DNA of 38,813 nucleotides from Hyphomicrobiales bacterium (GCA_947455995.1 CANGQA010000017.1:1-38813), one strand, 5' to 3'; shown: positions 18,357 through 27,990, counted from the first letter of the stretch. Numbers and translations: made by a program. Notes: generated by a model from the sequence alone, not told the origin.

Positions 18357-19301
18357 GTGAAATCACTCACTGTTGCCGTGCAGATGGACCCAATCCAAGC
18401 CATTAAAATTGCAGGTGATTCGACCTTCGCCTTACTGCTTGAAGCGCAAGCACGCGGCCATAAGCTCAAATTCTACACCCCTGACCGGCTGTCGATGCGC
18501 GATTCCCGCGTCTTTGCCCCGATGCAGGATCTTGTGGTGCGGGATGTGGTCGGTGATCATTGCAGTCTGGGTGAACCGGTCCGCACCGATCTTGCGGATG
18601 TCGATGTCGTGCTGCTGCGTCAGGATCCACCCTTCGACATGGCCTATGTGACCTCGACCCACCTGCTCGAACGCGTGCATCCCCAAACTCTGGTGGTCAA
18701 TGACCCCGCTCATGTGCGTAACGCGCCAGAAAAAATCATGGTGACGCTGTTCCCCGATCTAATGCCGCCGACTTTGATCACCCGTGACCGCGAGGCGATT
18801 GAACAATTCCGCGACGAGCATGGCGAAATCGTTATGAAGCCTCTATACGGAAACGGCGGTGCGGCGGTGTTCAAGACCGGTGCAAAAGACCCAAATTTTG
18901 GCTCTTTGTTCGATCTGTTCTCGACATTATTTCGCGAGCCTTGGGTGGTGCAACGCTTTCTGCCAGCGGTAGTGAAAGGCGACAAGCGGATCATTCTGGT
19001 CGATGGCGAGCCGCTGGGCGGTGTCAATCGTGTTCCGGCTGAAAACGACATTCGCTCGAATATGGTGCGTGGCGGTGCGGCAGAAACCACCCAGTTGACG
19101 CCCCGCGAAAAGGAAATCTGCGACCGGATCGGCCCGACCCTCAGGGAACGTGGCCTGTTGTTTGTCGGCATTGACGTGATTGACGGCCACCTGACCGAAA
19201 TCAACGTGACATCGCCAACCGGCTTGCGAGCAATCAAACGGTTGGGTGGGCCAGATCTGTCCAAGGCTATCTGGGACCGGATCGAAGCCAAATTGGCGTG
19301 A
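18357..19301 (+). CDS. gshB: Glutathione synthetase
   Basis: GshB (314 aa) joins gamma-glutamylcysteine and glycine using ATP. It starts at GTG with AAGGAT eight bases before it and no nearby ATG alternative. Recognisable parts are [25 protein letters not shown] at the N-terminus, the ATP-grasp stretches [16 protein letters not shown] and [17 protein letters not shown], and the C-terminal [16 protein letters not shown]. It lies 63 bases after yraN on the same strand. Confidence 0.95.
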   Translation: MKSLTVAVQMDPIQAIKIAGDSTFALLLEAQARGHKLKFYTPDRLSMRDSRVFAPMQDLVVRDVVGDHCSLGEPVRTDLADVDVVLLRQDPPFDMAYVTSTHLLERVHPQTLVVNDPAHVRNAPEKIMVTLFPDLMPPTLITRDREAIEQFRDEHGEIVMKPLYGNGGAAVFKTGAKDPNFGSLFDLFSTLFREPWVVQRFLPAVVKGDKRIILVDGEPLGGVNRVPAENDIRSNMVRGGAAETTQLTPREKEICDRIGPTLRERGLLFVGIDVIDGHLTEINVTSPTGLRAIKRLGGPDLSKAIWDRIEAKLA

Positions 19302-19347
19302 ATGCTCATATAGCGGCTGATATTGAGATCGAATTGTTATCTTTTAC

Positions 19348-19379
19348 CCCTGCAAACCAGATAGTTTGGAAAAGCAGGG
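19348..19379. terminator. Hairpin after gshB
   Basis: CCCTGC and GCAGGG enclose further pairing (AAACCA with TTTGG-like bases), forming a stem-loop 47 bases beyond the gshB stop. The trailing GTTATTT is weakly T-rich, so termination is plausible but imperfect. The hairpin could act for gshB or as the leader of the next gene. Confidence 0.45.
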
Positions 19380-19418
19380 TTATTTACGCATGTCAGTGCG
19401 CCACATGGGGAGTTGGCA

Positions 19419-20633
19419 ATGATGCCGGTTGTTCGCTCTGTTCGTTCGGTTCTCCTCAGTGCGCCTTATGCCGAGCCTGAGGGTAATCTCGAGGTCTTGC
19501 TGCATCTCCCCAGTGGTTTACGGACAACGGGCCTGGTGGAGATTACGCTCAGCGATGGCACTGTCGGGCTTGGTGAGGGCTATCTTGCCGTATTCGCGCC
19601 GACGGTGTTCGCCGCCATCGTCCAATTGGTAACACCCGTTCTTATCGGCCGCTCTCTTTCAGAATTGCCGGCAATTGTGCGCGATATGGAGATCACCACC
19701 GGCTATTGGAGTTTCCAGGGCGCGGCACGTCATGTTGTTTCTGCTTGCGAGATTGCGTTGCAGGATGCCCGCGCCCAAACACTTGGTGTACCGCTGTGGA
19801 AGGCGTTGGGCGGCGATGTTGCCCGTCCTATTCCGGTCTATGCGAGCGGCGGCGATTCAACCGATCCGGCCTTTATGGCGCTTGAGATAGAAAGAGTTGC
19901 CCGCCTCGGTATCCGAACCTTCAAAATCAGAGCGCGCAAGCATCAGGTGGATAAGGCTGTTTGGTGCATGCGGGCGGCTGCTCAATACGGCATCGCTGTG
20001 GCAATCGACATGACACAGAACCTTGCCATTCCCTCCCAGAGCGCCGCGGATGTGCTTTCCTTTCTTGCGGAAATCAAGAAGGCGACCGGAATTTCTCCGA
20101 CATTTCTTGAGGAAGTTCAGGGACCAAATTCGATCTCCGAACTGCCCCAGCTATGTCGAAGCGCAGATGCGCCCATTGCTGGTGGCGAGATTGTCACGAC
20201 ACCGGATGAACTCTCGGCGCGTCTTCGTTCCGGCTGCTACGGCATTGTGCAACCGGATGCCACCGTCATCGGAGGTGTCGGGCCGGTGATGGAGGTGTTC
20301 GCAACGGCCAGAGAAACAGGCACTAAAGTGTTCGTACATTGCTGGGGAGCGGGCGTAGGCATGCTGGCTAACTATCATGCGGCCATCGCGGGACAAGGAG
20401 AAATGGTCGAGTGGCCAATGCCCGCTTATGAGCTAAGAGATGCGCTGTTCAAAACAGCGCCCCTCATTGACCAGGGCAACCTCGCGCTTGCGGATCTGCC
20501 AGGCCTTGGCGCAAGGCTTACGCCGGAGATCGAACGGGCATTTCCGTTCCGTGAGGAAGCCGTCTATCGCTGCCTCGTCGATCCGGGTGTGATACCCCTT
20601 GCCGACTGGAGCTTGGCAGGCCAACCAATCTGA
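19419..20633 (+). CDS. Mandelate racemase/muconate lactonizing enzyme family protein
   Basis: A 404-residue enolase-superfamily enzyme. The basic pair at the end of the second strand is FKIR (K169, R171) instead of the commoner KxK. Metal ligands are probably D197 (AIDMTQN), E231 or E232 (FLEEVQGP) and E257 (GGEIV). A histidine, H307 (FVHCWGAGVGM), could be the second base, as in the mandelate racemase group. Such enzymes abstract a proton alpha to a carboxylate to dehydrate, racemise or cycloisomerise acids, often sugar acids. GGGAG precedes the tandem ATGs at 19419. The substrate cannot be inferred. The neighbouring MFS gene could supply it. Confidence 0.82.
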   Translation: MMPVVRSVRSVLLSAPYAEPEGNLEVLLHLPSGLRTTGLVEITLSDGTVGLGEGYLAVFAPTVFAAIVQLVTPVLIGRSLSELPAIVRDMEITTGYWSFQGAARHVVSACEIALQDARAQTLGVPLWKALGGDVARPIPVYASGGDSTDPAFMALEIERVARLGIRTFKIRARKHQVDKAVWCMRAAAQYGIAVAIDMTQNLAIPSQSAADVLSFLAEIKKATGISPTFLEEVQGPNSISELPQLCRSADAPIAGGEIVTTPDELSARLRSGCYGIVQPDATVIGGVGPVMEVFATARETGTKVFVHCWGAGVGMLANYHAAIAGQGEMVEWPMPAYELRDALFKTAPLIDQGNLALADLPGLGARLTPEIERAFPFREEAVYRCLVDPGVIPLADWSLAGQPI

Positions 20634-20704
20634 ATGAGGTAAGGCGCGAAATACAGAGTGTTTTCGGGCCCAATCGATTGATGCCCCTTTGTGTTTATCC
20701 ATGA

Positions 20705-20726
20705 CCCTGAATGGTAAGCATTCGGG
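20705..20726. terminator. Short hairpin between convergent genes
   Basis: CCTGAATG-GTAAG-CATTCGGG forms an 8-bp stem with one G-T pair in the 104-base gap between two convergent genes. It lacks a T-run on either strand, so a bidirectional terminator is only possible. Confidence 0.35.
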
Positions 20727-20737
20727 CATAGACGCTT

Positions 20738-21985
20738 CTATAAGCGGTTGGATTCTGCGGATTGATCCCAAACGTGTCTGCGCCAGATCAATGAAACCAT
20801 CCCGAGCATAGCAAGGCCGGTTGTCGTCATGATCAGATTGGTCAAGCCAAAACCCAGATGTTTAATCAAGGGTCCAGCAAGCATCAAGCCGAGGGGTAGG
20901 CCATAAATAGCCAGCATGCGCACGCCCATGACACGGCCACGAAATTCTTCCGGAGCGACTTTCAGCATCATCACAAACATGGGTATTGTACAGATGTTCT
21001 GGGCGAAGCCGGCCAGCACCAGACACAACATGCCTGCGCTAAGATGATCCGTCTGCCCGAATAAAACAAGCAGGACATACCAGCAAACACCGCCATAAAT
21101 CATGGCCCGTCCGGGTTTTATCAAGTGCCCGGAAAAGCTCAAAGCCACCGATCCTAAAAACCCGCCGAATGAAAAGCTGGCAACCAAAAATCCCAAGCCA
21201 GCCTGATCAATGCCATAGACATCTTTGGTGACATGCGGCAAGAGGCCGAGTGTGAAGGGATAAGCCGTCAGATTAATGATGAAGGCAATCCAGAATGCGG
21301 CCAGCAATGTCGGGCTATTCCAGACATAGATTAAGCCATTGACGGTATCCCTGTAGGGAGAGGCGATTATTTTCGGGACGGTTTTGATTTGGCGCGCACC
21401 CAAAGTGATGATCATTCCGGAAATATAAAGAGCCGAAATCAGGGCATAGGTGTGATCCATGCCGGCCCATGTGACAATGCCGGTGCCGATCAGGGCACCC
21501 AAGACGCGCGAGATGTCCTGGGTGATCCGGGATACCCCAATCGCGACCATCAAATGATGGTGGGGGACTGTTTGTGCAATCAGGGTATTTCGGACCATTC
21601 CATCTGAGGGGCGTAATAATCCTCCCACTGCTGAAATAGCCAAAACGACATAAGCATCCAGCTGGCCGAAAATCGACAGCAGTAAAATCGAAATTGATAA
21701 AACGGTGTAAGAAGCCCGCATTGCGAACAGAAGATTGCGACACCCTATTCTGTCGCCCACAACACCCATCAAAGGCGATATCAGTGTTCCGACATATTGG
21801 GCACTTCCAAAAACAACGAGCATAAATACGGAATTGGTTTGCACCAGAATGTACCAACCCAGAATAGGCAATTCCATTTCAATGGCACATGATATCAACA
21901 AATCTGCAGGCCATTGAAACTGGTAGCTGCGGACGCTGAACGGTGCCAGAGCAGAGATGCGATCGGGTTTATTGGTTTTACTCAT
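20738..21985 (-). CDS. MFS transporter
   Basis: This 415-residue inner-membrane protein has about twelve hydrophobic spans. The MFS loop 2-3 motif is visible as GTLISPLMGVVGDRIGCRNLL, and a second-half equivalent as GGFLGSVALSFSGHLIKPGRAM. It is most like the multidrug/enterobactin-exporter type of MFS (MFS_3) by this layout. The ATG at 21985 (MSKTNK) is preferred over a GTG nine codons upstream. It converges on the enolase-superfamily gene and is divergent from the acyl-CoA ligase gene. Substrate and direction are unknown. Confidence 0.8.
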   Translation of the reverse strand: MSKTNKPDRISALAPFSVRSYQFQWPADLLISCAIEMELPILGWYILVQTNSVFMLVVFGSAQYVGTLISPLMGVVGDRIGCRNLLFAMRASYTVLSISILLLSIFGQLDAYVVLAISAVGGLLRPSDGMVRNTLIAQTVPHHHLMVAIGVSRITQDISRVLGALIGTGIVTWAGMDHTYALISALYISGMIITLGARQIKTVPKIIASPYRDTVNGLIYVWNSPTLLAAFWIAFIINLTAYPFTLGLLPHVTKDVYGIDQAGLGFLVASFSFGGFLGSVALSFSGHLIKPGRAMIYGGVCWYVLLVLFGQTDHLSAGMLCLVLAGFAQNICTIPMFVMMLKVAPEEFRGRVMGVRMLAIYGLPLGLMLAGPLIKHLGFGLTNLIMTTTGLAMLGMVSLIWRRHVWDQSAESNRL

Positions 21986-22166
21986 CCACAAAACATAGCA
22001 TTGCCGCCGCACTAAAAATACAGGCCATTTTTAACAAAAACAGGACTCATCGCCACAGCCAAGGCGTCGATTGTCAAATGATATCAGATATGGATCAGCA
22101 TGTTGTCATGGACTAAGATGATGTCCAGATCACGAAAAGTGGCTCGTTCTACAGGGAGAAAACATC

Positions 22167-23807
22167 ATGCTGGGTCTCATGCAAGACTGGCCTTTGCTCA
22201 TCAGCAAGGTGATCGATCATGCCGCTAGCCAGTTCGGCAATCAGGACATTGTCAGCCGATTGGTCGAGGGCCCCATTCATCGTGAGACCTATCGGGATTT
22301 ACGGCTGCGTTCATTGCAATTGGCAAAGTCGTTGACCCAATCTGGTATTCAGAAAGGGGATCGCATCGCTACCCTGGCCTGGAACACGCACCGGCATCTT
22401 GAGTTGTGGTACGGCATCACAGGGCTCGGTGGTATTTACCACACGGTCAATCCGCGTCTTTTTGATGATCAGATCGTTTATATTATCAACCACGCCGCGG
22501 ATCGGCTGCTGTTTTTGGATTTGACCTTTTTGCCGCTGGTCGAGCGGCTGGCCCCGCGTCTGACGACCATTGAACAGTTCATTATCCTGACAGATGCTGA
22601 ACATATGCCTGATAGTTCTTTGAAAAATGTGATGGCTTACGAGGATTATCTGGCACAATCCGATAGTGATTTTGTGTGGTCTGTTTTTGACGAAAATACC
22701 GCTGCCGGTCTTTGCTACACATCAGGAACAACAGGCCATCCCAAAGGTGTCCTCTATTCGCATCGGTCCAACGTGTTGCATGCTATGGCTCATCTGGCAC
22801 CCGATTTCTTTAATATTTCATCCCATGATTCCGTGATGCCGGTTGTTCCGCTTTTCCATGCCAATAGCTGGTCTCTCGGTTTTTCTGCGCCGATGGCGGG
22901 AGCTCGTCTGGTGATGCCGGGGGCAAAACTGGATGGCCCTTCCTTGCATGAACTGCTTGAAACCGAGCGCGTCACGATGACAGCGGCTGTGCCGACAGTC
23001 TGGCTGGCATTGCTTGATCACCTCAACCGTTCAAATGGTCGATTAACAACATTAAAGCGGGTTGCCATCGGTGGCTCGGCCTGCCCGCGTGCTATGACGG
23101 AAGCGTTTGAAAAACGATATGGGGTGACGGTCGCCCATGCCTGGGGCATGACGGAAATGAGTCCGCTGGGATCGTTCTGCTCGATCAAGCCTGAACTCAG
23201 CGACTTGGATGATGATGCCCTTTACGCGTTGAAGATGAAGCAAGGCTTCCCGACATTTACGGTTGAAATGAAAATCACCGATGATGACGGCATTCCACTT
23301 CCCCATGATGGCTCAACATTTGGACGTTTGAAGGTTCGGGGTCCTGCCGTAACACGACAATATTATGGCAGTGATGACACCGTTCTGGATCGTGAAGGAT
23401 TTTTTGATACGGGTGATGTCGCAACCATTGATCCATATGGGTATATGCATATTACCGATCGGTCTAAGGATGTGATTAAATCGGGTGGTGAGTGGATCTC
23501 TTCAATCGAGCTCGAAAATCTGGCCATTGCCCATCCTGCGGTAGCCGAAGCGGCAGTGATCGGTGTTCATCATCCCAAATGGGATGAGCGTCCGTTGCTG
23601 ATTGTCGTCAAAAAGCCAGAAGCCAGGCTGGAGCGCGATGAAATGCTGGCGTTTTTTGAAGGTAAAATAGCAAAATGGTGGCTGCCGGACGATGTCGTTT
23701 TTGTTGACGAGATCCCGCATACTGCCACTGGGAAAATTCAAAAAACAACCTTGCGCGACATGTTCGCGCATTATCAATTTCCATCGATCGCACCAAAGCC
23801 TCAGTGA
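22167..23807 (+). CDS. Acyl-CoA ligase (long-chain fatty acid-CoA ligase family)
   Basis: An AMP-forming ligase of 546 aa. The P-loop is [11 protein letters not shown] from residue 184. Further motifs are WGMTEMSP, the adenylate motif [21 protein letters not shown], the hinge [20 protein letters not shown] and the catalytic Lys in TATGKIQKT near the C-terminus. All catalytic motifs are intact. GGGAGAA precedes the ATG. It activates a carboxylic acid through an acyl-adenylate. The closest pattern is medium/long-chain acyl-CoA synthetases, though aromatic acids cannot be excluded given the molybdenum hydroxylase next door. Confidence 0.88.
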   Translation: MLGLMQDWPLLISKVIDHAASQFGNQDIVSRLVEGPIHRETYRDLRLRSLQLAKSLTQSGIQKGDRIATLAWNTHRHLELWYGITGLGGIYHTVNPRLFDDQIVYIINHAADRLLFLDLTFLPLVERLAPRLTTIEQFIILTDAEHMPDSSLKNVMAYEDYLAQSDSDFVWSVFDENTAAGLCYTSGTTGHPKGVLYSHRSNVLHAMAHLAPDFFNISSHDSVMPVVPLFHANSWSLGFSAPMAGARLVMPGAKLDGPSLHELLETERVTMTAAVPTVWLALLDHLNRSNGRLTTLKRVAIGGSACPRAMTEAFEKRYGVTVAHAWGMTEMSPLGSFCSIKPELSDLDDDALYALKMKQGFPTFTVEMKITDDDGIPLPHDGSTFGRLKVRGPAVTRQYYGSDDTVLDREGFFDTGDVATIDPYGYMHITDRSKDVIKSGGEWISSIELENLAIAHPAVAEAAVIGVHHPKWDERPLLIVVKKPEARLERDEMLAFFEGKIAKWWLPDDVVFVDEIPHTATGKIQKTTLRDMFAHYQFPSIAPKPQ

Positions 23808-23964
23808 CACTCGGTTATATCGGATGGGCGCATCGGATGGGGCTTGATCCGGTAAGCCTTTAATCCCTGTCGGCAATCATGCATTATAGCCTGCTTTGTT
23901 GTTCCAGCCATGTCAGGATCATGCTTTGTCCGAACCCTTGCTTTACCCGTGTGTGACCAGTGCC

Positions 23965-26304
23965 ATGGCGGATTCCCGTTCTGTCCGGCGGTTCGAGGAT
24001 CTACGCTTTGTCACGGGACAGGGGCAATTTGTTGATGATCTTGCCAGCCCGAATGGTCTTTTTGCGGCCTTTTTACGTTCACCTCATGCCCATGCGGACA
24101 TTATCGGCATCAACATGGCTGCTGCACGCTCACTCAAAGGTGTTTATGGCGTCTATTCAGCGTCCGATGTCCTCAAAAGTCCGGCCAATCCAGAGGGGCT
24201 AGGCCCATTGCCAACGTCAATTCCGTTAGGCACGGAAACACAGTTGGTTGTTCCCCGTCGTGATCCTTTATGTCGGGATCGCGTCCGCCATGTTGGCGAC
24301 CTCGTGGCCATGGTTGTTGCCGATTGTCCCCGCAAGGCTCAAGATGCACTGGAATTGATCACTGTTGACTATCATGTGCTTGAGGCTGTGGTCGATCCAG
24401 CAGCGGCGCATGAAGCCTCCAAGGCCCGCATCTGGGCCGAAGCTCCCCATAATCAAGCCTTTGTCTACCAGCGCGGTGATGATTCACGCACACAGGCGGC
24501 TTTTGCCAAGGCCCGCCATCAGGTCGAGTTGACGGTTGTGAACAACCGGATTGCTGCGGTTGCTCTGGAGCCTCGCTGCGCCGTCGGGCTGTGGGATGCG
24601 AAGGGCCATCGTTACCGGTTGATTGTCAGTGCCGCATCCGTCCACTTCATTCGTGACGAGCTTGCCTCTGGCGTGTTCGGTATTCCCAAGGATCAGATCG
24701 AGGTCATGTCACCCGATGTCGGGGGTGGGTTCGGCATGAAAAATGTCACCTATCCGGAATATGCGCTGGTCCTCTGGGCAGCCAAACGGCTCCAACGTCC
24801 GATCCGCTGGACGGCTGACCGGTTGGAGGATTTCACATCGGGAGTGCATGGGCGTGACAATATCACGCGGGCCCGGCTGGCACTTGATCGTAAAGGACGG
24901 TTTTTGGCTTTGGCTGTCGAAACGATTGCCAATATCGGCGCTTATGTCACCTCGCTTGGTCCGGGCAGCGCAACGGTTGCACCCACACCGGCGATGGGCG
25001 GGGTCTATGCCTTTCCAGTGCTGTCAATGAATGTGCGCGGTGTCTTTACCAATATGGCTCCCATTGATGCCTATCGTGGTGCAGGCAAGCCGGAGGCCAA
25101 TTACATGCTGGAACGGCTGATTGATCTGGCGGCACATCAACTGCGGATTTGTCCCGCCGAACTGCGCCGACGCAATTTTATCACGCAGTTTCCCTTTACC
25201 AATGGGACGGGTTTTACGATTGATTGCGGTGTCTTTGAGCATAATCTTGATAAGGCCCTGGCTGCGATTGATCACACCAATTTTGCCAAACGGCGCGCAC
25301 TTTCCAAAAAAGCAGGGCAGCTGCGCGGACTGGGGATCGGATGCTTTCTGGAGACATCCAGAGGGCCCGCCGAGGAGGAGGCATGGCTGCGGCCAACGGC
25401 TGATGGGTCGATTGAAATTGTCGTCGGCACCCAATCCAACGGCCAAGGGCATGAAACCAGTTTTGTGCAGTTGATAGCCAAGCAATTGTCGTTGCCGCTT
25501 TTGATGTTGCGCTATGTGCAAGCCGATACCCATTCCGTGCCGACGGGCGGCGGGCATGGCGGTGCCAGATCCCTGCACATGGGTGGTACGGCATTGGTTT
25601 ATGCTGCCCGCGATCTTCTGGAGAAAACAACAAGGATAGCCGCCCGTTATCTGCAAGTTGATCCCGAAACAGTCGAGTATGTGGATGGGGTGTTTTATTC
25701 TTTGACCCGCAATCAGACCGCACCCGACCCTCAGCCTAAGCCCCAGCACATCGATATGCGCGATTTGATTGTCGCTTTTGCCGAGGTTGAAAATCTGGAA
25801 TTGATCTCAGGCTATGGTGCGTTCAGACAGGCCCCGATCACTTTCCCCAACGGGTGCCATGCTGCCGAGGTTGAAATTGATCCCGATACTGGTGCAGTCA
25901 CAATTCTGCATTATGTGGCCGTTGATGATTATGGCACCCTGATCAACCCGATGTTGACCGAAAGTCAGGTTCATGGGGGGCTTGCCCAGGGCATAGGACA
26001 GGCCATGCTTGAGGCCATTCAATACGATCACGACACCGGTCAATTGATCACATCAAGCCTGATGGATTATGCCTTGCCGCGTGCAGCCGATTTGCCGGCT
26101 TTTGATATCCATCTTGTGGAATGCCCGACCAGTTCCAACCCATTGGGCTGCAAAGGCGCGGGCCAAGCCGGAGCCATTGGCGCACCCCAAACGATCATCA
26201 ATGCCATCGTTGACGCCCTCAAACCCACTGGCATTACCCATATCGACATGCCGGCAACTCCACTCAGAATCCTCGCCGCTTTGCGCAATGCCAGCGGCTC
26301 TTGA
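23965..26304 (+). CDS. Xanthine dehydrogenase family molybdopterin-binding subunit (CoxL/aldehyde oxidase type), orphan
   Basis: The 779-residue large subunit of a molybdenum hydroxylase. N-terminal RRFEDLRFVTGQGQFVDDL starts the aldehyde oxidase a/b hammerhead. MSPDVGGGFGMKN contacts the cofactor, and AYRGAGKPEA (Y370-R371) stands where true CO dehydrogenases have AYRCSFR, so this is not a CO dehydrogenase. Near the C-terminus the motif KGAGQAGAIGAPQ has Gln734 where the family has the catalytic Glu of G-x-G-E. No FAD-binding or 2Fe-2S subunit gene lies near. The start is uncertain: the ATG at 23965 fits the family, but no good ribosome site precedes it. An upstream in-frame start exists at 23896. 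Confidence 0.85.
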   Translation: MADSRSVRRFEDLRFVTGQGQFVDDLASPNGLFAAFLRSPHAHADIIGINMAAARSLKGVYGVYSASDVLKSPANPEGLGPLPTSIPLGTETQLVVPRRDPLCRDRVRHVGDLVAMVVADCPRKAQDALELITVDYHVLEAVVDPAAAHEASKARIWAEAPHNQAFVYQRGDDSRTQAAFAKARHQVELTVVNNRIAAVALEPRCAVGLWDAKGHRYRLIVSAASVHFIRDELASGVFGIPKDQIEVMSPDVGGGFGMKNVTYPEYALVLWAAKRLQRPIRWTADRLEDFTSGVHGRDNITRARLALDRKGRFLALAVETIANIGAYVTSLGPGSATVAPTPAMGGVYAFPVLSMNVRGVFTNMAPIDAYRGAGKPEANYMLERLIDLAAHQLRICPAELRRRNFITQFPFTNGTGFTIDCGVFEHNLDKALAAIDHTNFAKRRALSKKAGQLRGLGIGCFLETSRGPAEEEAWLRPTADGSIEIVVGTQSNGQGHETSFVQLIAKQLSLPLLMLRYVQADTHSVPTGGGHGGARSLHMGGTALVYAARDLLEKTTRIAARYLQVDPETVEYVDGVFYSLTRNQTAPDPQPKPQHIDMRDLIVAFAEVENLELISGYGAFRQAPITFPNGCHAAEVEIDPDTGAVTILHYVAVDDYGTLINPMLTESQVHGGLAQGIGQAMLEAIQYDHDTGQLITSSLMDYALPRAADLPAFDIHLVECPTSSNPLGCKGAGQAGAIGAPQTIINAIVDALKPTGITHIDMPATPLRILAALRNASGS

Positions 26305-26322
26305 TCCATCCTGACAGGGTGC

Positions 26323-26356
26323 TTGACAAGAAGCAGCAGGTTGGCTTGTATACAAG
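26323..26356 (+). promoter_or_regulatory. Promoter with overlapping palindromic operator for the GntR gene
   Basis: A perfect -35 hexamer TTGACA (26323-26328) is followed by the 12-bp perfect palindrome CTTGTATACAAG (26345-26356), which covers the expected -10 position and ends one base before the ATG at 26358. FCD-type GntR regulators bind TTGT-N-ACAA-like palindromes, so self-repression is likely. This geometry would place the transcription start at or near the ATG, suggesting a leaderless message. Confidence 0.65.
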
Positions 26357-26357
26357 T

Positions 26358-27071
26358 ATGCAAGCCATTTCGAAACCACTCGATCGCCGACAAAACACCG
26401 CCGCCCAGGCCTATGCCCAGCTGCGGGAATGGATCATTTCCGGCGAGCTGCGACCCGGGCAATCGATTTCGGAACCTAAAATGGCCATTACCTTCGGTGT
26501 GAGCCGTACTCCGATCCGTGAAGTGTTCAAGCGGCTGCAAGATGAGAAATTGCTCGATATTTTCCCCCAGAAGGGCACTGTTGTCTCCCCGATCGACATT
26601 GCACTGGTGCGCTCGAACCAGTTCATCCGGGAAACGCTTGAATTGCGGACCATCGTGCTCGCGGCCACGCTTGCCAGTCCGCAAGATATTGCCCTCCTGC
26701 GCACGCAGATGGAGGCACAAAAACAACTGGTTGAGGATGGCAATCATCGCCAGTTTTTTGCCGCCGATGATTATTTTCATGAAACGCTGATTGGCATTGC
26801 CGGACAACCGGCTGTGTGGAAAACCATTGAGGATGCCAAGGCGCAAATCGACCGTGTGCGCCATTTGTCCCTTGAAGACCCGGAATGGTTGCGGCGGATC
26901 TATGCAGAGCATCGGGCTATCACCGAATCTATTGCCCATCATGATGCTGTGCAGGCTGTTGCAGCAATGCAGGCCCATTTGCATACTGTTTTTGCCGCCA
27001 TCGACAAGATCGCGCTGGCGCATCCGCATTTTCTCAAAAAAGACCAGCGAACCGAGGCGCCGGCTTTTTAA
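26358..27071 (+). CDS. GntR family transcriptional regulator, FCD (FadR-type) subfamily
   Basis: A regulator of 237 aa with an N-terminal winged helix-turn-helix (AYAQLREWIISGELRPGQSISEPKMAITFGVSRTPIREVFKRL, residues about 17-60) and a helical FCD effector domain, with RETLELRTIVLAATLA, DDYFHETLI and the metal-site histidine in EHRAITESIAHHD. FCD regulators commonly sense carboxylates, including sugar acids. The gene heads the importer-uxuA operon 25 bases before the binding-protein gene, so that operon is its probable target along with itself. No ribosome site stands at normal distance from the ATG, in line with a leaderless start. Confidence 0.88.
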   Translation: MQAISKPLDRRQNTAAQAYAQLREWIISGELRPGQSISEPKMAITFGVSRTPIREVFKRLQDEKLLDIFPQKGTVVSPIDIALVRSNQFIRETLELRTIVLAATLASPQDIALLRTQMEAQKQLVEDGNHRQFFAADDYFHETLIGIAGQPAVWKTIEDAKAQIDRVRHLSLEDPEWLRRIYAEHRAITESIAHHDAVQAVAAMQAHLHTVFAAIDKIALAHPHFLKKDQRTEAPAF

Positions 27072-27096
27072 TCAAAATCTCGGGCAGGAGGAGATT

Positions 27097-27948
27097 ATGT
27101 CAATATTTATAAAAAAGACGATGCGTCGTTTGTTCATGCCTTTGACAGTGATTGCAGCTTTGGCTGCAGGCTCAAGCACTTCATTCGCGCAAGAACCGCC
27201 GGCAGCAGGCAAAAGCCCGCGCATTGATGCGATCAAATCAGCTGGTGTGTTGCGGGTGGCTGTCTTGTCAAACGCACCTTGGCTGATTGAAAACACCAGT
27301 GGCACAGGCGAGGCATGGGATGGTCCGGCGTGGATTCTGGCCAAGGAATATGCCCGTTTGCTCGGTGTGAAATTGCAGACCGTGCCAGTTTCACATGAAA
27401 CAAAGGTGCCGGTGCTGGCATCCAATCAAGCGGATTTGTCGATCACGGCTTTGGCAGAAACACCTGAACGGCTCAAGGTTGTCGATTTTGTGATCTATTC
27501 GCAAACATCGGTCTGCATGTTCGGCCGGGCCGACAACCCCAAATTCAGCGGGGCCAAAAAAGTCGACGATCTCAACAATCCCGACATTACCATTGCCTAT
27601 CTGACCGGCAGTGCCGAAGAGAACTGGGTGAAGTCCCGTTTCCCGTTGGCTAAATATCGCGCTGTTGGCGGCACGGGTGTGGCACCTGTCGAGGAAATCG
27701 TTGCCAAACGCGCCGATGCCGCGCCAATCAACCGGATCCCCTATGTGCCGTTAAGCCGCAAGGTCAAAGGTCTTGCCGCACTTCCGGCTGAAAACAATTG
27801 TCAGGGCAGCATGGAGAAAGCCTCTCCCGTTGGTTTAGCCATCGACAAGAACCAGACCGTTTTGCTGGAATGGCTGCGTGATGTCGCCAAGGGGATGCAG
27901 GCCAAACTGGATGCCGCTGAAGGCGTTGTCGTCAGCAAAATGGAATAG
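27097..27948 (+). CDS. ABC importer substrate-binding protein, family 3 (polar amino acid type)
   Basis: A periplasmic receptor of 283 aa with a signal peptide cleaved after SFA at about residue 31. The mature part starts with RIDAIKSAGVLRVAVLSNAPWL, the usual SBP_bac_3 beginning, then DLSITALAETPERLKVVDFVIYSQTSVCMF. The ATG at 27097 has AGGAGGAG just upstream; a much longer overlapping frame starting at 26791 lies mostly in the GntR gene and is rejected. Family 3 receptors bind amino acids or related acids. Coupling to uxuA instead suggests a sugar acid or amino-sugar acid, which is inference. Confidence 0.88.
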   Translation: MSIFIKKTMRRLFMPLTVIAALAAGSSTSFAQEPPAAGKSPRIDAIKSAGVLRVAVLSNAPWLIENTSGTGEAWDGPAWILAKEYARLLGVKLQTVPVSHETKVPVLASNQADLSITALAETPERLKVVDFVIYSQTSVCMFGRADNPKFSGAKKVDDLNNPDITIAYLTGSAEENWVKSRFPLAKYRAVGGTGVAPVEEIVAKRADAAPINRIPYVPLSRKVKGLAALPAENNCQGSMEKASPVGLAIDKNQTVLLEWLRDVAKGMQAKLDAAEGVVVSKME

Positions 27949-27952
27949 TGAG

Positions 27953-27990
27953 AAACGGGGCATGCCGTCTGTCTGCGGCGTGTCCCGTTT
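27953..27990 (+). promoter_or_regulatory. Long intercistronic hairpin between receptor and permease genes
   Basis: Bases 27953-27967 and 27976-27990 pair over 15 consecutive positions, including two G-T pairs, around an 8-base loop. There is no T-run. It probably stabilises the upstream receptor message or lowers downstream expression, as hairpins between receptor and permease genes do in the hisJ and malE operons. Confidence 0.7.

Noticed and set aside
23965-26304. Carbon monoxide dehydrogenase large subunit
   Set aside because: The active-site loop reads AYRGAGK, lacking the Cys of AYRCSFR, and coxM/coxS are absent.
26791-27096. Long N-terminal extension of the family 3 receptor overlapping the GntR gene
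   Set aside because: The GntR frame is clearly coding there, and a signal peptide with AGGAGGAG starts at 27097.
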